Positions 44,209 through 52,887 of a stretch of DNA of 64,000 nt are shown in pieces. The notes beneath the pieces were generated by a model. The model searched no databases. It saw only the letters and a list, made by a program, of their open reading frames with translations, and was not told the DNA's origin. The stretch spans positions 91,276 through 155,275 of the forward strand of contig JAHEYT010000027.1 in the NCBI GenBank assembly GCA_023251455.1. Reading direction: 5' to 3'. Position numbers and translations under genes: made by a program. The stretch comes from Bacteroidota bacterium (lineage in GTDB: Bacteria; Bacteroidota; Bacteroidia; Bacteroidales; Prolixibacteraceae). Numbering within the stretch: position 1 is the first letter of the stretch; the number at the start of each line of letters is the position of its first letter.

Positions 44209-44703
44209 TTAATTAATTCCTTCCAATTTGCCCTCATCGATTAACTTTTGGGTCAACTTTGCTTCTTCATTGTCAACAATCCATTTGGTAACTGATTGGG
44301 CTTCTTTTTGAAAATCTACATTTTCAGCTGAGTCTTCGTTTGGAAGAATTTGAACAGATTCAAACTCATTGGATTTTCCCTCGGTCAATAACTTTTGGAT
44401 TACCTTTGCTTCTTCCTGATCAACAATCCACTTGGTAACAGCCTGTGCTTCCTTTTGTAGATCAACATTTGCATCCAGGTCTTCGTTCAGAAGAAATTCG
44501 ACCTTGGCATTGCTTTCCAAAGAAGCTTTCTCTGCTAACAGCAGTAAACCGCCATCTTCGTTACCCAATCCGTTCATTGTGTTTTTTACTTCTTCTACAA
44601 CTACATTGTTATTGGCATTTTTGTAATTTGCTGCATTGACATTTATTGTTCCAATAAATCCAAGTAAACAAATCGCTGCGAGTGTTCTAATTTCCGTTTT
44701 CAT
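44209..44703 (-). CDS. Secreted hypothetical protein with an internal duplication
   Basis: 164 residues from the ATG at 44703; the frame to 44772 adds an improbable basic leader. The signal peptide ends near NVNAAN. The mature part contains two ~43-residue copies of an acidic unit: NEDLDANVDLQKEAQAVTKW then IVDQEEAKVIQKLLTEGK, and NEDSAENVDFQKEAQSVTKW then IVDNEEAKLTQKLIDEGK. A helical structure is likely. The location is periplasm or cell surface. I do not recognise the family, and no neighbour suggests a role. Confidence 0.75.
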   Translation of the reverse strand: MKTEIRTLAAICLLGFIGTINVNAANYKNANNNVVVEEVKNTMNGLGNEDGGLLLLAEKASLESNAKVEFLLNEDLDANVDLQKEAQAVTKWIVDQEEAKVIQKLLTEGKSNEFESVQILPNEDSAENVDFQKEAQSVTKWIVDNEEAKLTQKLIDEGKLEGIN

Positions 44704-44837
44704 AATTTTTCTTTTAATTGTTTTCAAATGTTTTCTTCTTAATTTGTTCTCACTATTAAGACAGCAAAACACCCCGGAAGTTACTTCCGGATGAGTTAAA
44801 TAAAAGATAAACTTATCTTAATTAAAACTTAAAAGAC

Positions 44838-45650
44838 TTAAATTTTCTGGCTGAATGTTAAGAAAGACGCGGGAAACAGGATTTCAATGCCTGCAGGAAG
44901 TTCGTTAAACAGACCAAAAACGCAGGACCCACTGCCCGACATCGATGCATAAACTGCACCCATATTATAAAGCTGAGTTTTGATGTCGGAAATCTCTGGA
45001 TAGTGCGGAAATACTGACGATTCAAACTGATTCACGATATTGTTTTTCCAATCCTGAACCGGAAGATTGATTAATTCGGAAAGCGAAACTGGCGGCTTTT
45101 GTGGCACCACATTCTGAAACGCCTTAGCTGTTGAAACTTCAACCGAAGGTTTAACTAATAAAAGAGACAATCCCTTAACATTCAGATTTATTTCATTCAT
45201 GATGTTACCTGTTCCAGTGGCAAAAACAGGTTTATTCAGTATAAAGAACGGACAATCGCTACCCAAAACTGCCGCATATTCGAGTAATTTCTCTTGTGAA
45301 ATATCCAGATTCAACGTATGATTCAACAACCGAAGCATAAATGCGCCATCAGCCGAACCTCCGCCTAGGCCAGCGCCAAAAGGAATTTGCTTGTGTAAAT
45401 GTATTTTCAATGCAGGTAAGTCAAAGTCCATTTTAAGCAGTGAATAGGCCTTCATAACCAGATTTGATTCCGGAGAACCGGAAATATTGATTCCGCTGGT
45501 GGTAAACTGCAATTCATCTGATTCTGCAATTTCGAGCGCATCACTCCAGCCAACCGGTAAAAATACGGTTTCAAGATTGTGGAACCCATCGGCTCTCTTT
45601 TCGGTGATGTGTAACCCGATGTTTATTTTGGCATTTGGAAATGAAATCAT
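44838..45650 (-). CDS. ispE: 4-diphosphocytidyl-2-C-methyl-D-erythritol kinase
   Basis: 270 residues, a GHMP kinase. It phosphorylates CDP-ME in the non-mevalonate isoprenoid pathway. FPNAKINIGLHITEKRADGFH is the N-terminal family block. The ATP-binding loop is IPFGAGLGGGSADGAFML, and MSGSGSCVFGLF is the C-terminal GHMP motif. It is monocistronic. A TATTTTTG box on its strand (45655-45662) lies so close to the ATG that a leaderless transcript is possible. Confidence 0.96.
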   Translation of the reverse strand: MISFPNAKINIGLHITEKRADGFHNLETVFLPVGWSDALEIAESDELQFTTSGINISGSPESNLVMKAYSLLKMDFDLPALKIHLHKQIPFGAGLGGGSADGAFMLRLLNHTLNLDISQEKLLEYAAVLGSDCPFFILNKPVFATGTGNIMNEINLNVKGLSLLLVKPSVEVSTAKAFQNVVPQKPPVSLSELINLPVQDWKNNIVNQFESSVFPHYPEISDIKTQLYNMGAVYASMSGSGSCVFGLFNELPAGIEILFPASFLTFSQKI

Positions 45651-45999
45651 AAGGCAAAAATAGGAAAATAAAAGAAGTTCTATTTTTTCAAAACTAAATG
45701 ATCCGAAGAAAAACCTAAGCCTTCCGTTTTTTCAACTTTCAACAAACACCCCCAAATTAATTACACCTGTCGCAAACAAAAGTTGATTTTTTCAGGAATG
45801 GGTATCTTAAAAAGACACCACACAACATCACACATGATTTATTTTGATAAAATTACAAAATTACAAAAAAGCTACATCTCAGAACTGTCTGATTTTCAAT
45901 GTCAATTTTTCATTAAGTCTGCCAACACCTGATTTTTCACATAAAATACAAGTCAGAAAGGCGGTTGTTTTGCGACTCCATTTTAAATCCCTATTTTGT
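45651..45999. other. Divergent intergenic region between ispE and the YitT gene
   Basis: A 349-bp A/T-rich gap. Promoter-like boxes abut both genes: TATTTTTG on the minus strand at 45655-45662, and TTTG (45969-45972) plus TATTTTG (45992-45998) on the plus strand. No repeats or RNA structures were recognised between them. Confidence 0.5.
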
Positions 46000-46890
46000 A
46001 TGGCATTAAATCTGCAAAAAATGGTTCAGTCCAAAAAACCAAAGTTACAATCAGTAATCAAAGATTATGTGATCATGCTTGTGGGGTTAATTCTTTACGT
46101 ATTGTCGTGGACCCTATTTCTGGTACCGGCAAAAATTACCGGCGGTGGAATCAGCGGATTGGCTGCAGTGATTTTCTACAGTACCAAAATTCCCATTGGA
46201 TTTACCTTCTTTCTGATCAACATTGTGCTGGTTTCAATTGCCATCAAGGTACTTGGTGCGAGTTTTGGAGTAAAAACCATATTCAGCATGGTGGTGCTTT
46301 CGTTGTTATTCACCATTCCGCAGGACTTTTTCCCAAAATCCATTATCGAAGACAATTTCCTGTCGGCAGTGCTCGGAGGAATGATGGGTGGCGTTGGTAT
46401 CGGATTGGTTTTTTCGCGAGGAGGAAGCACCGGAGGAACCGACATTATCGCAATGATCATCAACAAATACAGGAACATCAGTCCCGGAAGGATTATCATG
46501 TATTGCGACGTAATTATTATTGGATCATCCTATTTCCTGGTTCATTCGCTCGATAAAATGGTTTATGGATTCGTTTCCATGGCTGTTGTTTCGTACACGC
46601 TCGACTCGTTCCTCAGTGGCTCAAATGCATCGGCCCAGATATTTATTTTCTCACCCAAATACGAAGAAATTGCCGATTTTATCAATAGTGAGTTCGGTCG
46701 CGGGGTAACTGCCTTGAACGGAACTGGCTGGTACACACAAAATGATGTAACGGTTTTAATGACCATTGTCCGGAAAAAAGAAACCAGTATTCTTTTCCGG
46801 AAAGTTAAAGAGATTGATCCCGACGCCTTCATTTCAATGGCCAGTGTTATGGGAGTGTATGGGCAAGGATTCGACAAAATAAAAGGCTGA
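46000..46890 (+). CDS. YitT family membrane protein (DUF161/DUF2179)
   Basis: 296 residues from the ATG at 46000; 46021 is also possible. The longer frame to 45844 has no family similarity. About five or six TM helices include YVIMLVGLILYVLSWTLFLV and ITGGGISGLAAVIFYSTKIP. The family motif FSRGGSTGGTDIIAMIINKY is present. The C-terminal soluble DUF2179 domain runs from AQIFIFSPKYEEIADFI through VTALNGTGWYTQNDVTVL. Transport substrate unknown. It is monocistronic. Confidence 0.9.
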   Translation: MALNLQKMVQSKKPKLQSVIKDYVIMLVGLILYVLSWTLFLVPAKITGGGISGLAAVIFYSTKIPIGFTFFLINIVLVSIAIKVLGASFGVKTIFSMVVLSLLFTIPQDFFPKSIIEDNFLSAVLGGMMGGVGIGLVFSRGGSTGGTDIIAMIINKYRNISPGRIIMYCDVIIIGSSYFLVHSLDKMVYGFVSMAVVSYTLDSFLSGSNASAQIFIFSPKYEEIADFINSEFGRGVTALNGTGWYTQNDVTVLMTIVRKKETSILFRKVKEIDPDAFISMASVMGVYGQGFDKIKG

Positions 46891-47023
46891 TTTCCTCATT
46901 TACCTTCATTAACAGTTTTTTATTGATTTTTATTCCCAGCCTTAAGATTTGAATAACTAAGCATTTATACTCATTTCTGAAGGTAATTTAGTGTACCGAT
47001 TTAATCGTCAGCATGTATTCAGC

Positions 47024-47054
47024 TTTCGATTCACTTTTAATTTTATTATTTTTG
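47024..47054 (+). promoter_or_regulatory. Promoter candidate for the M23 peptidase gene
   Basis: TTTC (47024-47027), a 19-nt spacer, then TATTTTTG (47047-47054), a perfect TAnnTTTG -7 box with a near-consensus -33 element. Confidence 0.5.
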
Positions 47055-47170
47055 AAACGAACATGTTGTCGGCAACACAACCTCCGATGAAAATAACTCT
47101 CAACAACATGTGAGTTCCATCAGACAATTAAAAATATTTTTTTTACTGATGAAAAGACAGAAATATACAG

Positions 47171-47211
47171 CCGGGAAAGTACTTTCGTTCCAACAACAAG
47201 TACTTTCCCGG
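47171..47211 (+). repeat. 12-bp inverted repeat in the peptidase leader
   Basis: CCGGGAAAGTAC (47171-47182) pairs with GTACTTTCCCGG (47200-47211) across a 17-nt loop. It lies 28 bp before the start codon and lacks a T tract, so a translational or RNA-stability role is as likely as termination. Confidence 0.65.
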
Positions 47212-47239
47212 TTGATTATTAAACAGAAACAAGAAACCC

Positions 47240-48520
47240 ATGAAGTTCAAAATTCCTGAAAAATTTCAACGACTAAAAAAAATCCTGATCTGGGCAGTTA
47301 CATTTATCCTGTTGCTGCAAGTTGCCTATTTCATCTTCGATTATTACGAAACCAAACGGATAATGAAGGAATTGGCCAAGCTGCCAGAAGTTGTAAAACC
47401 TGAGCCTGTCATGCTTTTTAAAATCCCAATTGATTCATTCACTGTAGTGCCGGGACAAATCAGATCGGGGCAAAACCTGTCGGACATTCTAAACAAACAG
47501 GGGATTTCGATGACTCAGATTGATGAAATATCGAAAAAATCGATCCTGACATTTGATGTTCGAAAAATGAAGGTGAATAATCCATTCTATTTTTTTATGA
47601 ATAAAAAGCAGACTTCGAAGGTTGAATACTTTATTTATGAAATTAATCCGGTGGATTATGTGGTTTACGATTTGAGCGATAGCCTCCGGATTTATAAAGA
47701 TAAAAAACCAATTATTACACAGATCAAAGAGGCCAGTGGTGTCATCACTTCTTCGCTTTGGAACACAATGAAATCTCAGGCATTAGATCCAAGTCTGGCC
47801 ATGGAACTTTCTGATATTTATGCCTGGAGCATCGACTTCTATGGATTACAGAAAGGTGACAAATTCAGAGTGATTTACGAAGAGAATTTCGTTTCGGGAA
47901 AAACGATTGGCATCGGACGAATATTTGCGTCCCAATTTGTACATGCGAAAGAAGATTTTTATGCATTCCGGTTCACACAAAATAACGAGGATAGTTATTT
48001 TGACGACAAAGGCAAAAGTTTAAAGAAAGCCTTCCTGAAAGCGCCGTTAAAATTCAGCCGGATCAGTTCACAATTCTCGAATGCCCGCTTCCATCCGGTT
48101 CTGAAAATTTACAGGCCTCATCATGGAATTGACTATGCTGCACCAACCGGAACGCCAGTCCAGTCAATTGGCGATGGAACAGTTATTGCAAAAGCCTACC
48201 AGGCAGGCGGTGGAGGAAATTACCTGAAGATAAAACACAATTCAGTTTATACCACCAGTTATATGCACCTAAGTAAATTTGGTGCTGGTATTGCTTCCGG
48301 TGTCAGGGTAAAACAAGGTCAGATTATCGGATATGTTGGATCTACCGGACTTTCTTCTGGTCCGCATCTCGATTTTCGGGTATTCTTCAACGGCTCGCCT
48401 GTAAACCCACTATCAGTTAAATCACCTCCAACTGAACCAGTTGCTGAGAAATATATGAACGCGTACACCACTCACCGCGATTCGATGATGACTAAGCTCA
48501 CTGCTATCAAGAATTTCTAA
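47240..48520 (+). CDS. Membrane-anchored M23 family metallopeptidase
   Basis: 426 residues. One N-terminal TM helix (~13-35) precedes a ~240-residue periplasmic region that resembles the OapA/LysM-like domains of cell-wall endopeptidases. The LytM/M23 domain has HHGIDYAAPTGTPVQSIGDG (zinc ligands His and Asp), YTTSYMHLSKFG, and GPHLDFRVFFNG (H-x-D). All catalytic residues are present. It probably cleaves peptidoglycan crosslinks during growth or division. A 17-bp terminator follows. Confidence 0.93.
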   Translation: MKFKIPEKFQRLKKILIWAVTFILLLQVAYFIFDYYETKRIMKELAKLPEVVKPEPVMLFKIPIDSFTVVPGQIRSGQNLSDILNKQGISMTQIDEISKKSILTFDVRKMKVNNPFYFFMNKKQTSKVEYFIYEINPVDYVVYDLSDSLRIYKDKKPIITQIKEASGVITSSLWNTMKSQALDPSLAMELSDIYAWSIDFYGLQKGDKFRVIYEENFVSGKTIGIGRIFASQFVHAKEDFYAFRFTQNNEDSYFDDKGKSLKKAFLKAPLKFSRISSQFSNARFHPVLKIYRPHHGIDYAAPTGTPVQSIGDGTVIAKAYQAGGGGNYLKIKHNSVYTTSYMHLSKFGAGIASGVRVKQGQIIGYVGSTGLSSGPHLDFRVFFNGSPVNPLSVKSPPTEPVAEKYMNAYTTHRDSMMTKLTAIKNF

Positions 48521-48540
48521 TATTTGGGAAAGTCATTATA

Positions 48541-48586
48541 AAAGGTCATTAGGAAAAGGTAACCCCATTTTCCTAATGACCTTTCC
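48541..48586. terminator. Bidirectional terminator, 17-bp perfect stem
   Basis: Arms 48541-48557 and 48568-48584, A-rich on the left and T/C-rich on the right. Located between the convergent peptidase and methyltransferase genes. The GGTCATTAG core resembles the GTCATTAG repeats at 4884 and 23461. Confidence 0.85.
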
Positions 48587-48599
48587 CTTTTTCTCAACT

Positions 48600-49130
48600 T
48601 TAGGAGCGAAGTTTATAAACCAAATCCCACAATACAATTCCGGCGCTTACCGAAATATTGAACGAATGTTTGGTGCCATATTGTGGTATTTCAATGGCTC
48701 CATCGCAGCTGTTTATAACCGATTGCTGTACTCCTTTTACTTCGTTTCCAAAGACCAGCGCCAGTTTCTGATCTTTTTCGGGAGTGAAATCGGGTAATGA
48801 AATACTATTCTCGACCTGTTCCACTGCAAACACACGGTATCCCTTCTCTTTCAGCAGCTGCACAGCATCTTCAGTTTCTTCGAAATATTCCCACGGAACC
48901 GACTTCTCGGCATCCAAAGCAGTTTTGTGAATGTCTTTATTGGGAGGTGTTGCCGTGATTCCGCAAAGAATCACTTTTTCAATCAACAAAGCATCTGATG
49001 TTCGAAAAACAGAACCGATGTTGTTGCAACTTCGGATGTTATCCAAAACCACAGTTATCGGGGTTTTTACAATCTCTTTATATTCATCGACAGACAGACG
49101 GTCGAGTTCTGAGTTTTTTAATTTACGCAT
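48600..49130 (-). CDS. TrmH/SpoU family RNA 2'-O-methyltransferase
   Basis: 176 residues, a single SPOUT knot domain with no substrate-binding extension. Motif 1 is VLDNIRSCNNIGSVFRTSDA, motif 2 is LALVFGNEVKGV, and motif 3 is IPQYGTKHSFNISVSAGIVL. It methylates a ribose in tRNA or rRNA using SAM; which position cannot be told from sequence. It is monocistronic and leftward. Confidence 0.93.
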   Translation of the reverse strand: MRKLKNSELDRLSVDEYKEIVKTPITVVLDNIRSCNNIGSVFRTSDALLIEKVILCGITATPPNKDIHKTALDAEKSVPWEYFEETEDAVQLLKEKGYRVFAVEQVENSISLPDFTPEKDQKLALVFGNEVKGVQQSVINSCDGAIEIPQYGTKHSFNISVSAGIVLWDLVYKLRS

Positions 49131-49148
49131 GTTATTGATTTACAATTA

Positions 49149-49165
49149 GACAATTTACTATTTAC
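49149..49165. repeat. Dispersed intergenic repeat copy (GACAATTTACTATTTAC)
   Basis: A 17-nt word found again at 51308-51324. Both copies are in intergenic DNA within A/T-rich imperfect hairpins. Confidence 0.6.
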
Positions 49166-49225
49166 AATTTGAATACTTTCGGGGCAAAATCAATAGTCAA
49201 TCGTAAATAATTAAATTGTAAATAA

Positions 49226-50494
49226 CTAAACTTGTTTTCTGCGGATTGGCATCGACATACAACGCGCTCCGCCGCCGCCACGGGCAAGTTCCGATCCGGG
49301 AATGGTAATTACACATTTCCCTTCTGGGATTTCACACACTTCGGATAAAATATCTTTCGCTGGAATTACCTGAAATCCATTGTTGTTGAGTTGTTCGAGC
49401 GTATGAACATTCCGTTCGTAACCAATTACTTTACCCGGAGAAAACGCAAAAAAATTGGCTCCGCTGTGCCATTGCTCACGTTCCTGTGTCCAATCGCCGG
49501 TTATTCCACCGCACTGAATCGGTTGCATATCTATACCCAGTTTCTTCAACGCTTTTGGCAGGTTTTTCTGCTCACTGATATCGGTTACTTTCCCGTTTTC
49601 AACCTGAATGTGAATGGTGTGGAAGCGGTTTGTACCCATAATCAGCGGTTCGTAAACCATACAGGCGTCCACATCCAGAAAGGTAAAAACCATGTCGAGA
49701 TGAATAAACGATTCAGGAGTATCAGGTAATTCCTGAATTAAAATATGCTGAAGTCCTTCTTTCTTTAATTTGATGTTTTCAAGTATGAAGTCGATTCCCT
49801 GTGTGCTGGTTCGGATTCCGGTTCCGATCACCAAAACATCTTTTCTTCCAACCTGGAAATCGCCACCTTCAATCGAAATTCCGGGGAAATTCTTGAGATT
49901 TTCGGGAGTATTCGGATTGATTGTTTTGGTTACGAGTAACGGATGATTGTTGAAAATGGCATCCATAATTACAGCCTCGCGATCGCGAACCCGACTGGCC
50001 ATTTTGCCAATCAGCACTTCTTTACCAAACGACATGGAGGCATCGCGCGTAAACAAAAAATTGTGCAGCGGTCGAAGACTGAATCGCTCCTGACTGAGGT
50101 AGCGTGTAAGGTTGTCGCGCTCGATTGGAACACCCTGAATGAGCAGCCTGGCCAGTTCCGGAGCGCTTTGGCCCAATAGTTTCGGGTAAATATCCATGGC
50201 GCCTTCGCTTTGGCAGATCACTTTCAGCAAAGATGATTTCACCTGATCGATGCTCAAAATATCAGAAAGCAAATCCTTGACCTCGAAAGTAGTCGTAACC
50301 TTATTCAAAATACTCTTAAATACGGAGTATTCGCTGCTGGCAACCGATAAATTCAGGATGTCACTGTAGAGCGCCCGCTCGGCATTTTCAGGAGTCATTT
50401 CTTCAACTTCCAGTCCTGGTGTATGAACGATTACACCTTCCAACTGGCCAAACTCAGAACAAACATCGATTTCAATTTTTTGATTTGCCTGCAT
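49226..50494 (-). CDS. arcA: Arginine deiminase
   Basis: 422 residues. It hydrolyses arginine to citrulline and ammonia. It opens with CSEFGQLEGVIVHTPGLEVE. Catalytic and substrate motifs are PLHNFLFTRDASM, SIEGGDFQVG, FIHLDMVFTFLD (catalytic His), and the nucleophile Cys in GGGARCMSMPIRR (C412). It stands alone: no ornithine carbamoyltransferase, carbamate kinase or arginine-ornithine antiporter is nearby, so it may serve arginine catabolism or acid tolerance rather than a full ADI fermentation operon. Confidence 0.95.
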   Translation of the reverse strand: MQANQKIEIDVCSEFGQLEGVIVHTPGLEVEEMTPENAERALYSDILNLSVASSEYSVFKSILNKVTTTFEVKDLLSDILSIDQVKSSLLKVICQSEGAMDIYPKLLGQSAPELARLLIQGVPIERDNLTRYLSQERFSLRPLHNFLFTRDASMSFGKEVLIGKMASRVRDREAVIMDAIFNNHPLLVTKTINPNTPENLKNFPGISIEGGDFQVGRKDVLVIGTGIRTSTQGIDFILENIKLKKEGLQHILIQELPDTPESFIHLDMVFTFLDVDACMVYEPLIMGTNRFHTIHIQVENGKVTDISEQKNLPKALKKLGIDMQPIQCGGITGDWTQEREQWHSGANFFAFSPGKVIGYERNVHTLEQLNNNGFQVIPAKDILSEVCEIPEGKCVITIPGSELARGGGGARCMSMPIRRKQV

Positions 50495-50701
50495 AATTGT
50501 TTATTTAACGCATCAAAGATACAAACATTGAACATCTTGAAATCGTAAAGTATTCGTTATCGCTTCAGTTTTATAACATATCATTTTTAGCATTATGCAC
50601 GTTTTGAATTAACAGCGAAGTCGATGGCTTCAAGTCAATAAGTTTTGGTATGATAATATCTGAACCAACAATAATTATCTTCGCAAAAGAAAACAGAACA
50701 A

Positions 50702-51289
50702 ATGAAACGCCTCTTCATACTTATACTTTTAGGATTGAGTTTTGCCGTTGCGGGTATGGCGCAATGGCCTAAAAGACTCAATATAGTTACCGGAGAGGTG
50801 GCGGGAAAGGACACAATCCCACATGTTGACCTGCCCGAGGTAGGAATTTATCCACCACGTGTATTTAAAAACAAGTCGGAGGAACAGCAATACTGGCGTT
50901 TGGTTATGCGCGTGAAAAAAGTGCTGCCATATGCCAAAGAAGCTGCTCTTTTACTCCGGAAATACGAGGCGGAAGTTCCGGCTGATGCACGTGGGCGCGA
51001 CCGGCGTGTTTATGTGCGGCGGGCAGAAGAAGAGCTGATGAATAAATATGGGCCTATCATGAAGAAGATGTCGATCAATGACGGACGAGTACTAATCAAA
51101 CTGATTGACCGCGAAACCCATAAAGCTTCATACGATTTGATTCAGGAACTAAAAGGCGGCGTTCCGGCAGTATTTTGGCAGGGAGTTGCACGTGTTTTTG
51201 GGAATAACCTGAAAACCAAATACGACCCGTATGGAGAGGATCGCCAGATTGAAATGATTATCCAGTATATTGAAATGGGAATTATCTAA
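50702..51289 (+). CDS. DUF4294 family secreted protein
   Basis: 195 residues with a signal peptide ending GMAQW. The body matches DUF4294: HVDLPEVGIYPPRVFKNKSE, YWRLVMRVKKVLPYAKEA, RRVYVRRAEEELMNKYG, MSINDGRVLIKLIDRETHKA, and a conserved C-terminal FGNNLKTKYDPYGEDRQIEM. Widely conserved in Bacteroidota as a probable envelope protein; function unknown. It is monocistronic. Confidence 0.88.
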   Translation: MKRLFILILLGLSFAVAGMAQWPKRLNIVTGEVAGKDTIPHVDLPEVGIYPPRVFKNKSEEQQYWRLVMRVKKVLPYAKEAALLLRKYEAEVPADARGRDRRVYVRRAEEELMNKYGPIMKKMSINDGRVLIKLIDRETHKASYDLIQELKGGVPAVFWQGVARVFGNNLKTKYDPYGEDRQIEMIIQYIEMGII

Positions 51290-51307
51290 AGGAACAATTG
51301 ACGATTG

Positions 51308-51324
51308 GACAATTTACTATTTAC
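51308..51324. repeat. Dispersed intergenic repeat copy
   Basis: Second copy of the GACAATTTACTATTTAC word also at 49149. Here it can pair with GGTAAATAGTAAATG at about 51355-51369. Confidence 0.6.
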
Positions 51325-51388
51325 GATTCGAATGCTGTTATGAGCCGGAGAAATGGTAAATAGTAAATGAATAAATGGTAAATACGTT

Positions 51389-52834
51389 TTATTTCCCTCT
51401 GCCCCTCACACACTCCATAATGGTGTAAATCAGAATTTTAAAATCGACGTAAAGCGATATGTTTTTCAGGTAAACCATATCGTATTGCAGGCGCTCAACC
51501 ATTTGCTCAACATTTGATGCATATCCATATTTTACCTGACCCCAAGAAGTAATTCCAGGCCTTAATTTCTGAAGATGAGTGACATATGGTGCAATTTCAG
51601 CAATCTGATCAATGTAAAATTTACGTTCGGGGCGCGGACCAACCAACGACATTTCGCCTTTTATGACATTGATGAACTGCGGAATTTCATCCAGATGAGT
51701 TCTCCGCAAAAACTGACCAATGCGGGTAATCCGGCTGTCTTCCGAACTCGAAAGAAGTGGTTCGTCAGTTTCGGCATTACTCACCATCGTCCGTAATTTA
51801 TGAATCATAAATGGCTTGCCAAATTTACCAATGCGTTCCTGTTTATACATGATTGGTCCTTTCGAACTCATTTTTATACCGATTGCCAGGGCGATAAAAA
51901 CCGGAAAGAAAATAACAACTGAAACTATAGAGATCAACACATCGAGTAAACGCTTGACGTTTTCCTGCCAAACGGGCATCAATCCATTCGAAATTTTAAG
52001 CAGTGGACTTCCGAAAATAGTATTTGTTTTGGCCGTATTCGAAAGAATATCAAATAAATCAGGAATACCCCAAACTGTATGTGTCCGGTTTTCAAGTAAA
52101 GTTAAAACCCTGCTAAGCAATTGATGTTCTGACGATTCGATGGCTATAATTATTTCCTCCACCTCATTGTCATTGATCACTTTCTGAAGATTCTGGTAGG
52201 ATCCCAAATTGGGTGCGAATTCTTCGAGCGGATAAGATTCCCGTTCATCAACAGTTAAAAAACCAATGATCTTATTTCCGGCAGGACGGGTTTGGCGTCT
52301 CAAATCTTCAACCAGACGAACGGCCTTTTCATTCGCACCAATGATAAGGGTATTAAATCCGATAATCCGCCTGTGAATACGATGAATGGTTCGCGTGGTA
52401 AGGATCAGCCGTAATAAATATGTAAAGCCAAAATGCAAACCAAGCAAAGTGAAATAAAGGTTGTAATATTTCCTGTAATCCGGAATCCAATCGTTCAGCA
52501 ATAAAAGAAAAAAGATAATGGTAACCCCGACAATACTAGTCAAGATGGTTCTACCCAATTCGAGCAACCTCGATTTACGATAAATGTTGGTGTATTGTCC
52601 TGTAATGTAATAAATGGTTATCCAGAAGGCAGGAATAAAAAGCAATGCGAGGTAAAACTTACTGTCGAATTCTACTGGAATTTCGTAGCCGAACTTGATC
52701 GGTTCAATATAAATCTTGCGGTAAATATAAAATAAGGTCCAGCTAACGATAGCAGCAATAATGTCGAAAACCAGATACCTGACAACTTGTAAATGTTTAT
52801 GCATAAATAGATTTTGGTCCGGATTTACATACAT
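51389..52834 (-). CDS. Polyprenyl-phosphate sugar phosphotransferase (WbaP/EpsL-type)
   Basis: 481 residues. Five N-terminal hydrophobic helices (to ~150) precede a CoA_binding_3-like Rossmann domain (FNTLIIGANEKAVRLVEDLR) at ~160-260. A catalytic bacterial sugar transferase domain follows, with a membrane-embedded helix (LLDVLISIVSVVIFFPVFIALA), GPIMYKQERIGKFGKPFMIH, LRRTHLDEIPQFINVIKGEM and LVGPRPERKFY. It loads the first sugar-1-phosphate onto undecaprenyl phosphate for exopolysaccharide or O-antigen. No glycosyltransferase cluster is adjacent. Confidence 0.93.
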   Translation of the reverse strand: MYVNPDQNLFMHKHLQVVRYLVFDIIAAIVSWTLFYIYRKIYIEPIKFGYEIPVEFDSKFYLALLFIPAFWITIYYITGQYTNIYRKSRLLELGRTILTSIVGVTIIFFLLLLNDWIPDYRKYYNLYFTLLGLHFGFTYLLRLILTTRTIHRIHRRIIGFNTLIIGANEKAVRLVEDLRRQTRPAGNKIIGFLTVDERESYPLEEFAPNLGSYQNLQKVINDNEVEEIIIAIESSEHQLLSRVLTLLENRTHTVWGIPDLFDILSNTAKTNTIFGSPLLKISNGLMPVWQENVKRLLDVLISIVSVVIFFPVFIALAIGIKMSSKGPIMYKQERIGKFGKPFMIHKLRTMVSNAETDEPLLSSSEDSRITRIGQFLRRTHLDEIPQFINVIKGEMSLVGPRPERKFYIDQIAEIAPYVTHLQKLRPGITSWGQVKYGYASNVEQMVERLQYDMVYLKNISLYVDFKILIYTIMECVRGRGK

Positions 52835-52887
52835 GATACCGAACGCTTCAATTGTAAAAATATTGCGGCAAAAGTAGACTATTCAAA

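Larger units (their letters stand above)
46891..47239 (+). other. Structured leader region upstream of the M23 peptidase gene
   Basis: A 349-bp gap with a good promoter candidate at 47024-47054 and two inverted repeats within the predicted 5' UTR: ACATGTTGT (47061-47069) with ACAACATGT (47103-47111), and a 12-bp stem (47171-47182 with 47200-47211). The leader would be about 180 nt. No known riboswitch class was recognised. Confidence 0.5.
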
